In this document: piece after piece, positions 1-10,755 of the stretch
Layout of the letters: each line of letters starts with the position of its first letter
How positions within the stretch are numbered: the first letter of the stretch is position 1
Made by a program: the position numbers and the translations under genes
Notes under the pieces: model-generated
Databases searched by the model: none
What the model was told of the DNA's origin: nothing
The model's input: the letters and a program-made list of their open reading frames with translations, nothing else
Source of the DNA: Chaetorhynchus papuensis
Taxonomy: Eukaryota > Chordata > Aves > Passeriformes > Rhipiduridae
Assembly (NCBI GenBank): GCA_013396525.1
Contig: VWYX01001235.1
Location: forward strand, 38,040-102,039
DNA: 64,000 nt
Direction of reading: 5' to 3'

Positions 1-162
1 ACTTTTTGGGCCTAGGACAGTCTGAGTGTCCTTGGAGAGCAGGCCCAGAGAGGGGCTACCCAGCACGAGAGGGCAGAAGTTAACAGGCTACAAGAAATTT
101 CAGAGTTACACATTAAGCAGTACAGAATTTGAAAAATATAAAAGTTAAAACCTAAGGCATCA
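1..162 (-). mobile_element. Partial LTR, family A (cut by window edge)
   Basis: This stretch aligns by eye with the outer part of the LTR at 24,063-24,489. Shared blocks include a run reading cagagttacaca, a run reading gaaaaatataaaagtt, and the end cctaaggcatca. The terminal GGCATCA at 156-162 is the same LTR end as in the complete copy, so the element runs off the left side of the window. On the minus strand this end is the LTR start (TGATGCC). It differs from the other copy by many substitutions, so the two are old, independent insertions. Whether an internal provirus follows outside the window cannot be seen. No retroviral coding sequence is recognisable just to the right of 162, which favours a solo LTR. 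Confidence 0.7.
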
Positions 163-244
163 CCTTCACCTTTCCTCTTCCTCTGACTTGGGAGAGGATT
201 GATGTCTGTAAGTTTCATCTGCTCTGGAGGAATCTTACAGCACT

Positions 245-533
245 AAGAGAGTTAATCTCACCCGGGCCTTGCAGCTGGAATTCGCCTCTCTCTGTTGATC
301 ACGTAATCTCAGTCAGGCGGCGGCTGTATCTCGTTTCGGTGTAGCATTTCATTTCAGCAGCTGCACTGGAGGGGCCTGGCCGAGCAGCGCCGCGGGGCTG
401 CCTGCACGGAGCAGGGCCATGGATGGAACAGGGCCTCGCGGCTCCAGGGTGGCTGTCTCCCGGCCGGCCCAGACTGCACTGAGGGGCTGCGCCCAGTGTC
501 CAGAGAAGCAGAAGCGTGCTAAGCCACAACACA
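245..533. other. CpG-rich GC block
   Basis: A block of about 290 bases is strongly GC-rich and holds well over ten CpG dinucleotides, for example in gcggcgg, gccgcgggg, cctcgcgg and cccggccgg. The surrounding DNA is AT-rich and almost lacks CpG. On the minus strand a good splice-donor-like site, CCGG followed by GTGAGA, lies at about 265-275. The minus strand is open for about 78 codons, but that frame begins with GTG rather than ATG, so no coding start is supported. It could be a small CpG-island promoter or first exon, or GC-rich DNA from a retroelement, since an LTR end lies only about 80 bases away. I cannot choose between these from sequence alone. Confidence 0.5.
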
Positions 534-3500
534 AGTCAATGTATATTAAACCTCATGTTCAAAAATACATGTGAGAACAGTTTTGATACCTTGGACAGGA
601 ATTTGTGGTTTATGATCTATTAGGCAAAAGAAATGTGACAAAATGTTGTGTACCTTCAGGAGCAATGGATTTGCTCAAATAGGAAAACACCTTAACTGTG
701 TGCAAGATGAATTCAGTGTGTCCAAATAAAGGTCTTTTATCCACGTTTCAGCTATGGTTTGCAATAAGGCAGAAAATACATCATTTGATCGAATGAACTG
801 TTTAACTGCTTCAACATACGCTGCTGTTTTCAGTAATTGCGACTTGCAGTGAAGCTCAGAATACAGCAGGTATTGCTTGGATGTTCACTACGGTCTGAAG
901 AGTAAGTGCTGAGTCAGTGAAAAGCTACTGGAAAAAAACCCACAATCCACACTACCTCTAATAAATTTGGGAGTTTATTGTTTTCCCTACAGGCGAAGGA
1001 CAATTTTAAATAATAAAGAAACTATTTTTAGATTCTGGGAAGAAGAAGATGTTATTTATGAAAATAGTGAATCAAATCACTGGTAATTAAATCAGAAAAA
1101 AAATGGGTTTTGAAGTCCTGAATTCTACCCCAACTAAGCAAGATGTTGGAGAGTATAGAGAAGCTGCTCAATAACAGATATAAATTCCCTACAAGTGCTG
1201 TGCAAGGCTGAACACTCACCCCTACCGCCAAACTAATTCTGGTACTTGTTACTCCTCAGGATACACACTAGGGATTGCAGGGCTGCTTTTCATTCCTGCT
1301 GGCAAGTGATACCCTTTTCCTGTTAAGAGTGAATGGATAATACTGAAATCTCTAAAATACACTTATTCTGGGTGACTGGTTTGGGGTTTATTTTCCTCTT
1401 CCTTTTTTTTACATTTTATTCACTATTCTTTTAAAGGGAGGAGTGACTTGTGAGATAGGTCTCTTGGTGAAGGGAGAAGTCAGCCCCAGAGCTGATGGAA
1501 AGAGCTCTCTGAGGGACAACAGGGGATACAGAATGGTTCAGTTCAGGTCAGAAGGTAACACAGGTATGTTAAACCAAACCTGTAATCAAGGGTCTGCCAT
1601 GTAAGGACAGAGTGGGAGGTATAAGCTTTCTGTACTTCTATTCTAGCAGACTTGCTAACTTAAACTTGTATGGGTGTGTTTTTTGGTGTTTTTTTTCTTT
1701 CTTTGTATACTTGTTTGTCTGTTTTGGAGTTTTTTGTTTGGTTGGTTGGTTCTTTTGGTTTTGTTGCTGGGGTGGTTTTTTTGTTCATTTTTTTGGGTTT
1801 TTTTTTAATGTGGAAGCATTCCAATGTTATTTAAAGAATACAGAAATAAGAAAGTCTAGACAGATTTAGCTTAAAGTTGTAGCTGACTCAGGATACCACA
1901 CACTTGGGTTAATAGCCTTTGATTAACACAGTTTGCCTGGCAGCCAGCTCTGCTCAGCATGAATATCAGTCTTCACTGAAATGTTAGTGGGCAATTAATA
2001 CGGCCACTGCAGCCCAGGTACAAAAGTGCACAGCAGCCTGATGCACCAAGGGCCTTCACAGCAGGAGACTGACCCTGCACTGGGACTGAATAAAATATTA
2101 CCTTGGTAAGACTGAATTAGTGCCAAATAAGGCCAATGGCATAAAAAAAAAGCTACATAAGAAGTGTGTAAGTGAATTCCAGCTTCCACAACTTGCCATT
2201 AGTTGTAGAACCCATGTGTGGGTTTGTATGTGGTAGAGTCAAGGAGCTTGGTTTTGAAGTAGCAGATTTGTTTCTCAGATGTGGTGTCTGCAAGATCCTG
2301 TGTATAAAGGTCACTTCATACACAGAATATATGATTATATAAAAACAATTGTAGTGTGGTGCTGGGGCCCAGCTTAATTTCCTGCTTTGCCACAAGCTTC
2401 CTTTTATTAAGGCATGTCAAGCAAATGTATTGAAAGAAATCTGGATGCCTGCCTGCACTCAAATTCATTAAGGATCTACTCAACTAATTTTGCATTTCAA
2501 CTTTTTTTTCTAAGTGCCTAGGATTTATGTCTTGTCTTTGAAAATTAATGATTGTTTTTCTTGATGATTTCTAAAAGTAACAGTCTGTTTTCAAATGAGT
2601 ATTCAAAATTCAAAAATATGGATTCAAACAAAATAACATAGAGCATCATAGAAAATTGTAGCTCCTTTTCACTTTGTATAGTCATTTGACCAATGATTAA
2701 TTGTAAAGACTGAGTATAGGATTAGAAGCAATTCTATAGTTGCCTTTTGTTGTTCCCAGGTGGAAATAAAATATTTTAAATGATTCAGACTTTTAAAAAC
2801 AAATAAGTAGATCTGTAAATTTACCTGCATCTAATTGGAAGACAGAATATTAACAAACTATTGCAAGCCCACTGACTCTATAAAAGGCCTTAGGAAAAAC
2901 AAAAGTTTTATTTGATGCATTTTCATTTCCATAATTTTCATGAGTTTTAGCTATTTCAATTTTTAAATTTATTTTCAAAGTAATAAATTAAACTTTATTC
3001 CTTTTTCTTTAAAAAAAAGTCTTCACCTGGTAAATTTTGTTGCGCAACTCAATATCTATTTTTGACCTGGTCATGCTGAAATATTCTTTCTGCCTTGGAT
3101 TCAGTGTTTGGTAATAATTTAGAAGTGTCTTGATCTTATTCACTGCAGCTGATTTTCAACAATGAAAAGAAGATAAACTGAGATCTTAGAACATTATTCA
3201 TTACATTTTTTTAACAGTGATAATTTTGACCACTTTTTTGTCTTGTGTTATTTAGCAATTTCGTTGATACTACTGATATGACATCAATTATTTCATCTCT
3301 TTCCAGCATTAACAAAATATGTTGTCTTGAAATAATGTCTGTAGAAAGGAGAAGACTGCAGCTCTAGAGGTGACTAGAAGCCTATTGTATTTTACTGTTA
3401 ACTCTCAGCTATATTGGAAAGACAAAAATATTGTCTTTTCCTTTGTATTCCTGTGCTTTAAACTGAAGAAGGAGCTTGATTTATTTTTTCCCCTCTGTTG

Positions 3501-6224
3501 TACTGTCACTTTTAGGTGAATAGTTTAGGATTTTGATTCTCTGAAGGAACTTTGAATTTTTTAGACAAATACACCAGCAACATCTGTTTGACAGAAAGGC
3601 AGAGTTTTTGAGACATTTTTAAAAAAGGCCCAGCACTATATTTATTAGAAATTACATTTCCTACTTCTAAATAGTAAAAGAACATTTTAAAGCAAGTATT
3701 GTTCTTCTTAAATTTTAATAATTTGGCTTTGAAATTTGTCAATGAGTATGATGGTAACAGACTGAAGCATTACAAAGGTATGTAGGATAAAAGATATTGT
3801 TAATACTGGGCATTGAAACACAGGCCAAAAAGGCTATATTACGATTGTGGTCAGCAATTTGTCGTAGAATTTTCTACATTTTTGTATCTATTCATTACTC
3901 TCCTTTCTGGTAAGAGCAACTCAATATTTCTTGCTTTTGTTATCTTTGCATATTCTCTTTATCTAACTCTAAAAGAAACTATGATACTCAGGAGACAGGT
4001 GGTTTAGTACCCGAACAATTAGAGCTAAAAGCCTAGTGCAACTATCAAAAAATTAATCTGATAGAAATCCCTTTCATTCTCTGGATAGCAAGATAGAATT
4101 AATTTTGTAAAGGATGAAGTGAGCTCTAAGGTGTATATAAGTGTACAGGGTTTTTTCTGGGTTTATATAAAAACTCTCAAAAAGATAATAGAGTGGGTTG
4201 TATTGCCTGGAGTAGACTGTCATTTTCATGTTATAAAATTTCTTGACCACGTTAGATTACTTCCATGTTTTGGCCTAGAACTAAGACATTTTAAACAGTT
4301 TCTACCAATTTTTCTCTTCTTTTTTTTTGCAGTAAAATGTCTATTGCAGAGTCCATTCAGCAATAATATTTCTTTCTGTCTTTTTCATCTTGTACCTTTC
4401 TTTTAAATATCCTCAATAAGTATTATCCCCACCTTCTTCTGTTCCTGCCTGCTATTACTTATTTTACTTGATCTTTAAAACTGCCTTACCATTATTGCTT
4501 GACGTCCTTTATGAGAAAACTCATGCTAAATTGATTCCTTGTAGAACATGTCTAATTCAATACCATGGATGACATTATCCCAGTAAATTCAATGTCTTAT
4601 ATTAACAATTTTAATTCGAAGAACAATGACGCCCCTAAAAACTGTAGATAGAATTTAGTCACCTTCTGGGAAACCACTGAGACAGGTCAGCTTAAAAGTG
4701 ATACTGCTATTTCATGTACAACATTGAAAAGGCTTCTTGAGTAGATATTCTTATAATTATCAAGACCAAGCTGAATAGAATGGTTCATTCTGTAGACATT
4801 TCATTTAGATTTTAATTTGCAAGAGAAATAAATAGGCAATTTTTTTTTTAGCATTAACAAATGTGTATTCTTCAGATCACTGTTATCATTTATGATTCCT
4901 GAGGTAATCACTCTTGGGTTTTTATAACTTTTGGTTTCATTTTTTCTCTTCCATCCCATTTCTGCAAAGCCAACATTTGTTTCTTCTATGTTTGTCTATG
5001 ATGTATTTTTTGATATGGCACTTCATTTTGCAGGCCAGCAATATGTGTACCTGTAGCACAAGTTGTTTGCAAACACTGACCAACAAGTCTCAGAAATATT
5101 GATGCTTTATTCAGCCAACAATGTGTAACGCTGAACCCATACTGTAAGCAATAACTGAAGTGTTGACATCAGTGCTTCAATTTGTCATCATTTGTCCACT
5201 GTCACTTTGAGCTCTTGGGGTGACTAAAGTAACAAATGAGTTGTCTCTTCTCAACCTGATTTTACTCCTTAGGGAAGAACTTGTCCTTTAGCCCCATTTA
5301 AAACATCTTGATCTGGTGCCAAGCTAAGGCTTATGTACCCAGTTTTGCTCTTGGCAGATTCATTTTGGTCTTTTGTTCAATGGCTAATACAGATATATGT
5401 AACTAAATTTTGACTGATGTGTCTGAGATGCATTTTTCACTGAATCCCATAAATTCGTCCCATTGATGTTCTGTGGGACACTTTATTCTGAATGAAAGAA
5501 ATTATTCCCACAGCAGAAGAAAAACTTAAAATGAAGAGCAAAATCATGAATCAGTTTTGTCAGATAGTCAGTAGAACTGCTCATCTGTAAGAAAGGATGA
5601 CCCCTCTCTTGCTGCTTTAAGAAAGGCATAGCTCTTGGCAGAACTGCATAACACCAAGTCTGGCTGAAACTCTTTGGATCTAAGAAAAGCTGGTTGTCTA
5701 GTTCATGCTGCATCCAGCTTAGAGATGAAAGAACAGGCTCATAGCCTTCCAAGACTATCATGCTTGGAAGGTTCTGGAGACCAGGAGATGTCTGCAATGC
5801 TTTGTCAAATCTTTTTTATTATTCTCTCTATATTCTATACATATTTTTTCTAGTTTCCCCCATTATTTTATTTCTACTGGATTTGATTTCTTTGTGCTAA
5901 GATCTGATTTCTTTCTATCTGCTCTTTGATCTCTATTCTGCTCCACAAATTTTGGTTTGGTTGGCTTGGTTTTGGAGGGGGGGAGGTTTGGGTTCTAGTA
6001 GACAAGATCCTAGTTTTCATCTTTTTGTTTCTCGCAAAATTTTACCAAATTTTTTACTCAGGTTGAGTAATTAACTGTGTTCTTATACTGTCCAACACTC
6101 GCTACATAGTATTTAAAATGGATATATACATATGAAGTTGGGATCTTGGAATTGTGTGACAGTTCCATGGGGAAACAGAATGTCTGTTGCTATTCAGTAG
6201 TGACAGGAGTCTTCATTGTAAGAG
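534..6224. other. AT-rich non-coding stretch, no gene seen
   Basis: No gene is recognisable here. The short open frames look like chance frames in AT-rich DNA. The only conspicuous structures are T/G-rich low-complexity islands at about 1,669-1,810 and 5,950-5,995, and a frame of 104 codons on the minus strand at 5,483-5,797 with no recognisable domain. Confidence 0.6.
1669..1810. repeat. T/G-rich low-complexity island
   Basis: About 140 bases of the plus strand are made almost wholly of T and G, with runs of T up to nine long and a short tandem repeat of GGTT. A and C are nearly absent. The open frame of 85 codons that crosses it is a low-complexity artefact rich in Phe, Gly, Val and Cys. 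It is a strand-asymmetric simple repeat and may be the remnant of a poly-A or poly-T tail. Confidence 0.75.
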
Positions 6225-6420
6225 TCCATGTGGCAGCAGCATCTTTAATTGAATCAGGTGAGGCTCCCCAGAGTGGTCTTCTACTCCGTTCTGACACCCC
6301 AGCTGATCACGGTTGTATGTAATTACCCCGGCAACACATGTGATTCATTGCTGTTGATTATCTTAGTCACGTACCAGAACGGACCCCTATTACCATGACT
6401 GTAGGAACATTTTGTCTTGA
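6225..6420. other. Candidate conserved non-coding element (inference)
   Basis: This stretch has balanced composition without simple repeats. It contains several motifs typical of developmental enhancers close together: CAGCTG E-box, TGATCA, TAATTA (homeodomain core in gtaattacc), CACATGTG E-box and a TCACGTA motif. No open frame or repeat similarity explains it. The call rests on texture only and needs a cross-species alignment. It could equally be ordinary unique DNA. Confidence 0.25.
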
Positions 6421-9400
6421 CTACTTACAAACATTTTATTTCTGAATAGTGTGACCATTTCAGCTGCAGGAACCACTTGGGGAGACTTTGATCACTCCAT
6501 GTAGGATGTCAGTCAACACATTTAAGCTGACAAATCAGATGAGACAGAGTAGGAGCTGCCTTGGGGAATTTCAAGAACTGTACAAAATTCCCATCTGGAG
6601 GGATCCTGTAACAATATCAGTCAAATACATGATACTGAAGGTTCAATCAATCACCTTGCTTCCAACTGATCTCAAAGCTGCCCCATGTTTCATCTGTGCA
6701 GTTCCCAGGTTCCCTGAGGACTTAATGACTTGAGTGAACATACTAGGTGCGCTAACTAGCCCAGCTCTGATACTCAGCACAAAGTTGTAGCTAAATAAAA
6801 AATGTAATTTGCATACTTATAATTTAAGCCTGACTACTGTTGCCACACCTGCTATATAAAGATGTAGGATTAATGGAATGCTGAGCATACAGTGCTACAG
6901 GAAAGATGACTGTTTTGCCCTCTCTGCTGCTGAAAATTTGTTCCCCGTTATGTTATGGATGCTGCAGATTTTGAAGTGAGGTGAGTGGGTTGTCTTTCCA
7001 CTCCTTTCTGATACCAGCATATAAATAAGAAATGATGTCCCAGCTTCACTATTACATTTGCATGCTTTGCTAAATGAGTTTGTAACAATTTGTATGTTAT
7101 GGTACAAAAAGAACTTAGCCTCTTTTTGGAAGAACGAATGTTCTTTCAACGGATTTCAAAGATGTACCACATAATTGCTCAAACTCCCACATCTCCTTCT
7201 GAAAAAAGATAGAGATTATAATCTTAAAAGAGCTAATTAGACAAAAAGACTGCAGCATAAATAATGATGGTTTGGGTCTGAGATCATATACTTTCCCCGT
7301 ATTTTGATGTTATAAGTCTTTAGCTGTAATATACCAAATGGCAGTCTACTCTAGCTTTTGATTATTGTAGTTCCACAGGAACACCCATCTGGATGTATTT
7401 CTTTAGGTTTTTTAATCTTAGATATTCCATGTGGTAGATACATACTAATCTTCCCAGAAGTAGGCCTGCTTTAATGTTATAAAATTTGTATAAAGTTTAA
7501 TTTAAAGCTTCACAGGTAAATATTTTAATTAGATTTTTATAATACTTTTATGATTGATTCTAATATCTTTATATATGAAACACCAACGTAACTCAAAAGC
7601 CCTCTCCTAACTGTAACTGGCTCTGCATCTTTAAAAATGCAGCTATGTCCCTAGAACTGTTTTCCATTTTCCTTTCATGCAATATGTGCATTCTGCTTTT
7701 GATAGCTTTTAGATGTTCAGCACTAAGCATATGTTTGAAGAAAAGTTGTACAAGACTATAAGGAAAAGAAGTCTATGCTACAGTTTTGTAAATCCTTGCA
7801 GGTTCTCTTTCTTTTTGATCTACACCATCACTCCAATACCACAGATTGCACGTTCATATTCTTCACACAGCACAATGGTAAAACTAATTTCTGCTGCTTC
7901 ATTTGCATTTTGTAAATTTTCCTTTCCTTTCCTCTTTTTGAAATGTAGGTCAAGAACTCATCTCATAATTCTATCTTGAGGAGTTTCTGCCTGTTCTCAG
8001 ACATATTTTGGCATTTTTGTTAACTGTCTTATTGCTAAATCCACTATTCAATTCAGGTTTTTATATGTATATAATTTATATTCTGCTTTTGTTGTTTTTC
8101 TGCTATAACTTCTAACCTGTCTTTGTGACAGGTTGCTTGATTCACTAATATTATATATAATACCTGGAAAATCTTAGCATATCTAGAACCTAGATAGCGA
8201 CTTAAGACTTTGAAGTAGAATTACAGGGCAAAGAGGTATTTATTGTTCGCGACTGCTCCCTCTCTGGATGCACAAAACATTTATACCTAACTGATTTCTA
8301 TGGCACTGGATTTTTTCCCCCTTGCTAGCAATTTCAGAGCAATCACAGTGGTTCTACTATTTTATATTTTCCTAAAAGCTATGTCACAAATGTTAAAGAT
8401 TTTATGTATATTTGGGAGGCTTGTTTTATCATTCTGGACCAAATTCTGTAATTTGCGAGGAAGAACATTTACTGCTTAGGTAATTTTGTTGACTCAGAAA
8501 AAGGTGCTGTCAATAAATAAGGAAAATGCAGGACTAAAATCCCCTAGCCGTTATTGCATAGACGAGCATATATATTTTATTTTCTGTGCTCACAGATGAT
8601 TTGGGATGTTTGATGAAACAGTTTTACTCTGGTCTTGGTCTCTAGAGGTAAGATATGAAATAATAAATCCACTTTTTAGAATGGATTTAGGGGATGGCAG
8701 GTGTTCTTCCATTCCCATTCCCATGATGAATGTATGGAGCATGGAAGAGAACAAGTTCTGGTATATTGTGGATTTCAGAGACTGCTTCTGTCAGAGTATC
8801 TCTTGACAGTCAGTTCCCCAGAACTGTACTAATATTAGTTCAAAGAAACTAGCATTATTGTCTTGACTTAATGTGATGATGGGAAAATGTTTGAAAAGAA
8901 GAAAGCAGTACTAGAACAAAGGCAAACTGGCAGTGAGAGGGAGTCTATGAAAACAATGAGCACTCCAAACTTAAGTATAATCAACTAAATGCTCTCTTTG
9001 TGAAAATGCACACTTTCAGTCCCACTTTTTTTTTTTTTTTTACAGGTGAGTCAAGATGTGCAGTCTATGCATAATTCATGAAGAAGAATGTGTTCCATGT
9101 TCCCTTTTTTGTGTCTTATTACTCAAGGTGTTTCGTGGCCCTCTGGACATGGAGGTACCAGCTTCCATAAACTATGTGAGCAGATAATCAAAAGAGCCTG
9201 AGAAATTAACAGGTTGAGGGAGATGTAAGGCACAGTCCTATGAGGCAGATACCACCCTTCATTTTCTCTAAGCATGCCTGAACCCTTGGGATGTCAGGGA
9301 AGTTGTTATGATGAAAGGTGAACACCCTTTAAATCCATGCCACTTACAAACTCTATTTTCACTACAACAATTGAATTTTTTTAAATTTTAAAGTGTCAGA

Positions 9401-10636
9401 AAGAAATTATTCATTATCAAACAGCATTTCCTAGCCAACAACTCACTTCAAAAATGTATGAAACTAAGTTTAAAAATTATTTTTTTTAAGCAAACTAACT
9501 TACTGTTGTGGCCAGATCCTTTCAGGATAACGCTGAGCGTTCATTTCCCACAATGAGTAAATCATTCTAGTTGCCTTTCACAGGAAGGAGATAACCTGAA
9601 TTTCTGACACCTTGGTAGAAAACCTTAACACATGAACCCAGCTTGCAGCCACACAACTTCATCCCGATCAATTAGGGCAGGGCAAAGGAAGGTGAGGAAG
9701 GAGGTCTTGTGGGGGCCTAGGAGAATCTGATGAGGCTTTTTTTTTAGTTTGTACTTGTGAAGTGGAGTAATTTTGCATCAGGTTTTCCCTCAGTGGAGCC
9801 AGAGATGTTGTATGATATGAGGACCACAGCGGAGATGAAAAGTGATGAATTCAGGTAATTGAAGCCAAGTTAACAGCAGACAGATAGATGAACACAGTGC
9901 TGGGGAGTAATTGACAGTGCAAGAGCTTCTCTGCTGCTTATGTTTTTCCCTGCTTTAACATGATCTTTCAGAATTGCCATACTGATTACTGTTCCCTCTC
10001 ACTGTCTCTGGAGATAAGTTTATTTCTGGCATATCTTTACAGGAAAATTATTTCCTCAGGTCCAATAGATAGATTTCAACTTTGATATTCCATTAGCATT
10101 AGATTCCCTGTGGTGAAAGGGAGGAGGGCTTAGCTTTTATCTCTTCTGCTGTTAGAATTCCTTTCTTTCCCAAAAGAATATGTCCAGCACATGAAAAAAA
10201 AAAAAAAAATTATAGTGTATATACTATGGTATTGAGATATATCTTAATTTTTATAGAAACTTTAAAGTTCTAAAATATCGTAATAGATCTATCAATATAT
10301 GTTTATATTCTTTTAACAAAAGTGTTTTGATACTCTTACTTTAGTCTAGTTCTTACTAAATTTATTTACAATATTTATGTATTCAAAAACTCTTACCACC
10401 CAGATCTTATACACGTGCAGGCAGATGGAAAAGATTCTTGAGTTTCTATCTCTTGTTTTATTCACAGTTTAAGCATAGAATTGGAAATCCTCTAAAGCAG
10501 CTACTCCTATTCTACTCCTTGCATACTTTAACGCATTTAATTTAAAAGTAAAAATCCTGACCATCAACCTGCAATTAAATTGTGACTGTCCTGTGGAACC
10601 AAGAACAACATAAAATTATTGATTTTGGCATTTGAC
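6421..10636. other. AT-rich non-coding stretch, nothing recognised
   Basis: I see no gene, RNA gene or transposable element of recognisable family. There are short homopolymer tracts, such as a run of T at about 9,027-9,043 and a run of A at about 10,194-10,208. The open frames are all short, without domains, and scattered over both strands. Confidence 0.6.
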
Positions 10637-10755
10637 TAAAATTACAGGTAATCCTAGTGCTTTATGTTCCATTTTACAGTTGAAAAAGTCAGGAAAGGTA
10701 GTGACTTGCCAAAATAATTGTTTCAGCGGATAAAGGCTAGTCTCAAGCTTGAGCT
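10637..10755 (+). repeat. MIR-like SINE fossil
   Basis: The block cattttacagttgaaaaa, followed about 20 bases later by gtgacttgcc, has the order and spacing of the MIR core (a CATTTTACAGATGAG-like block and then a GTGACTTGCC-like block). MIR elements are ancient tRNA-derived SINEs found across amniotes and survive in bird genomes as faint relics. The flanks are too decayed to set exact ends. Confidence 0.55.

Noticed and set aside
299..534. Minus-strand frames in the CpG-rich block, one with a hydrophobic signal-peptide-like start
   Set aside because: They begin with GTG or TTG rather than ATG and owe their openness to GC-rich composition. No downstream exon is recognisable.
1612..1869. Plus-strand frame of 85 codons rich in Phe, Gly and Cys
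   Set aside because: It is the translation of a T/G-only low-complexity tract.
5483..5797. Minus-strand frame of 104 codons
   Set aside because: No recognisable domain, no splice context and no supporting frame in the neighbourhood. A chance frame or unknown conserved element is more likely than a gene.
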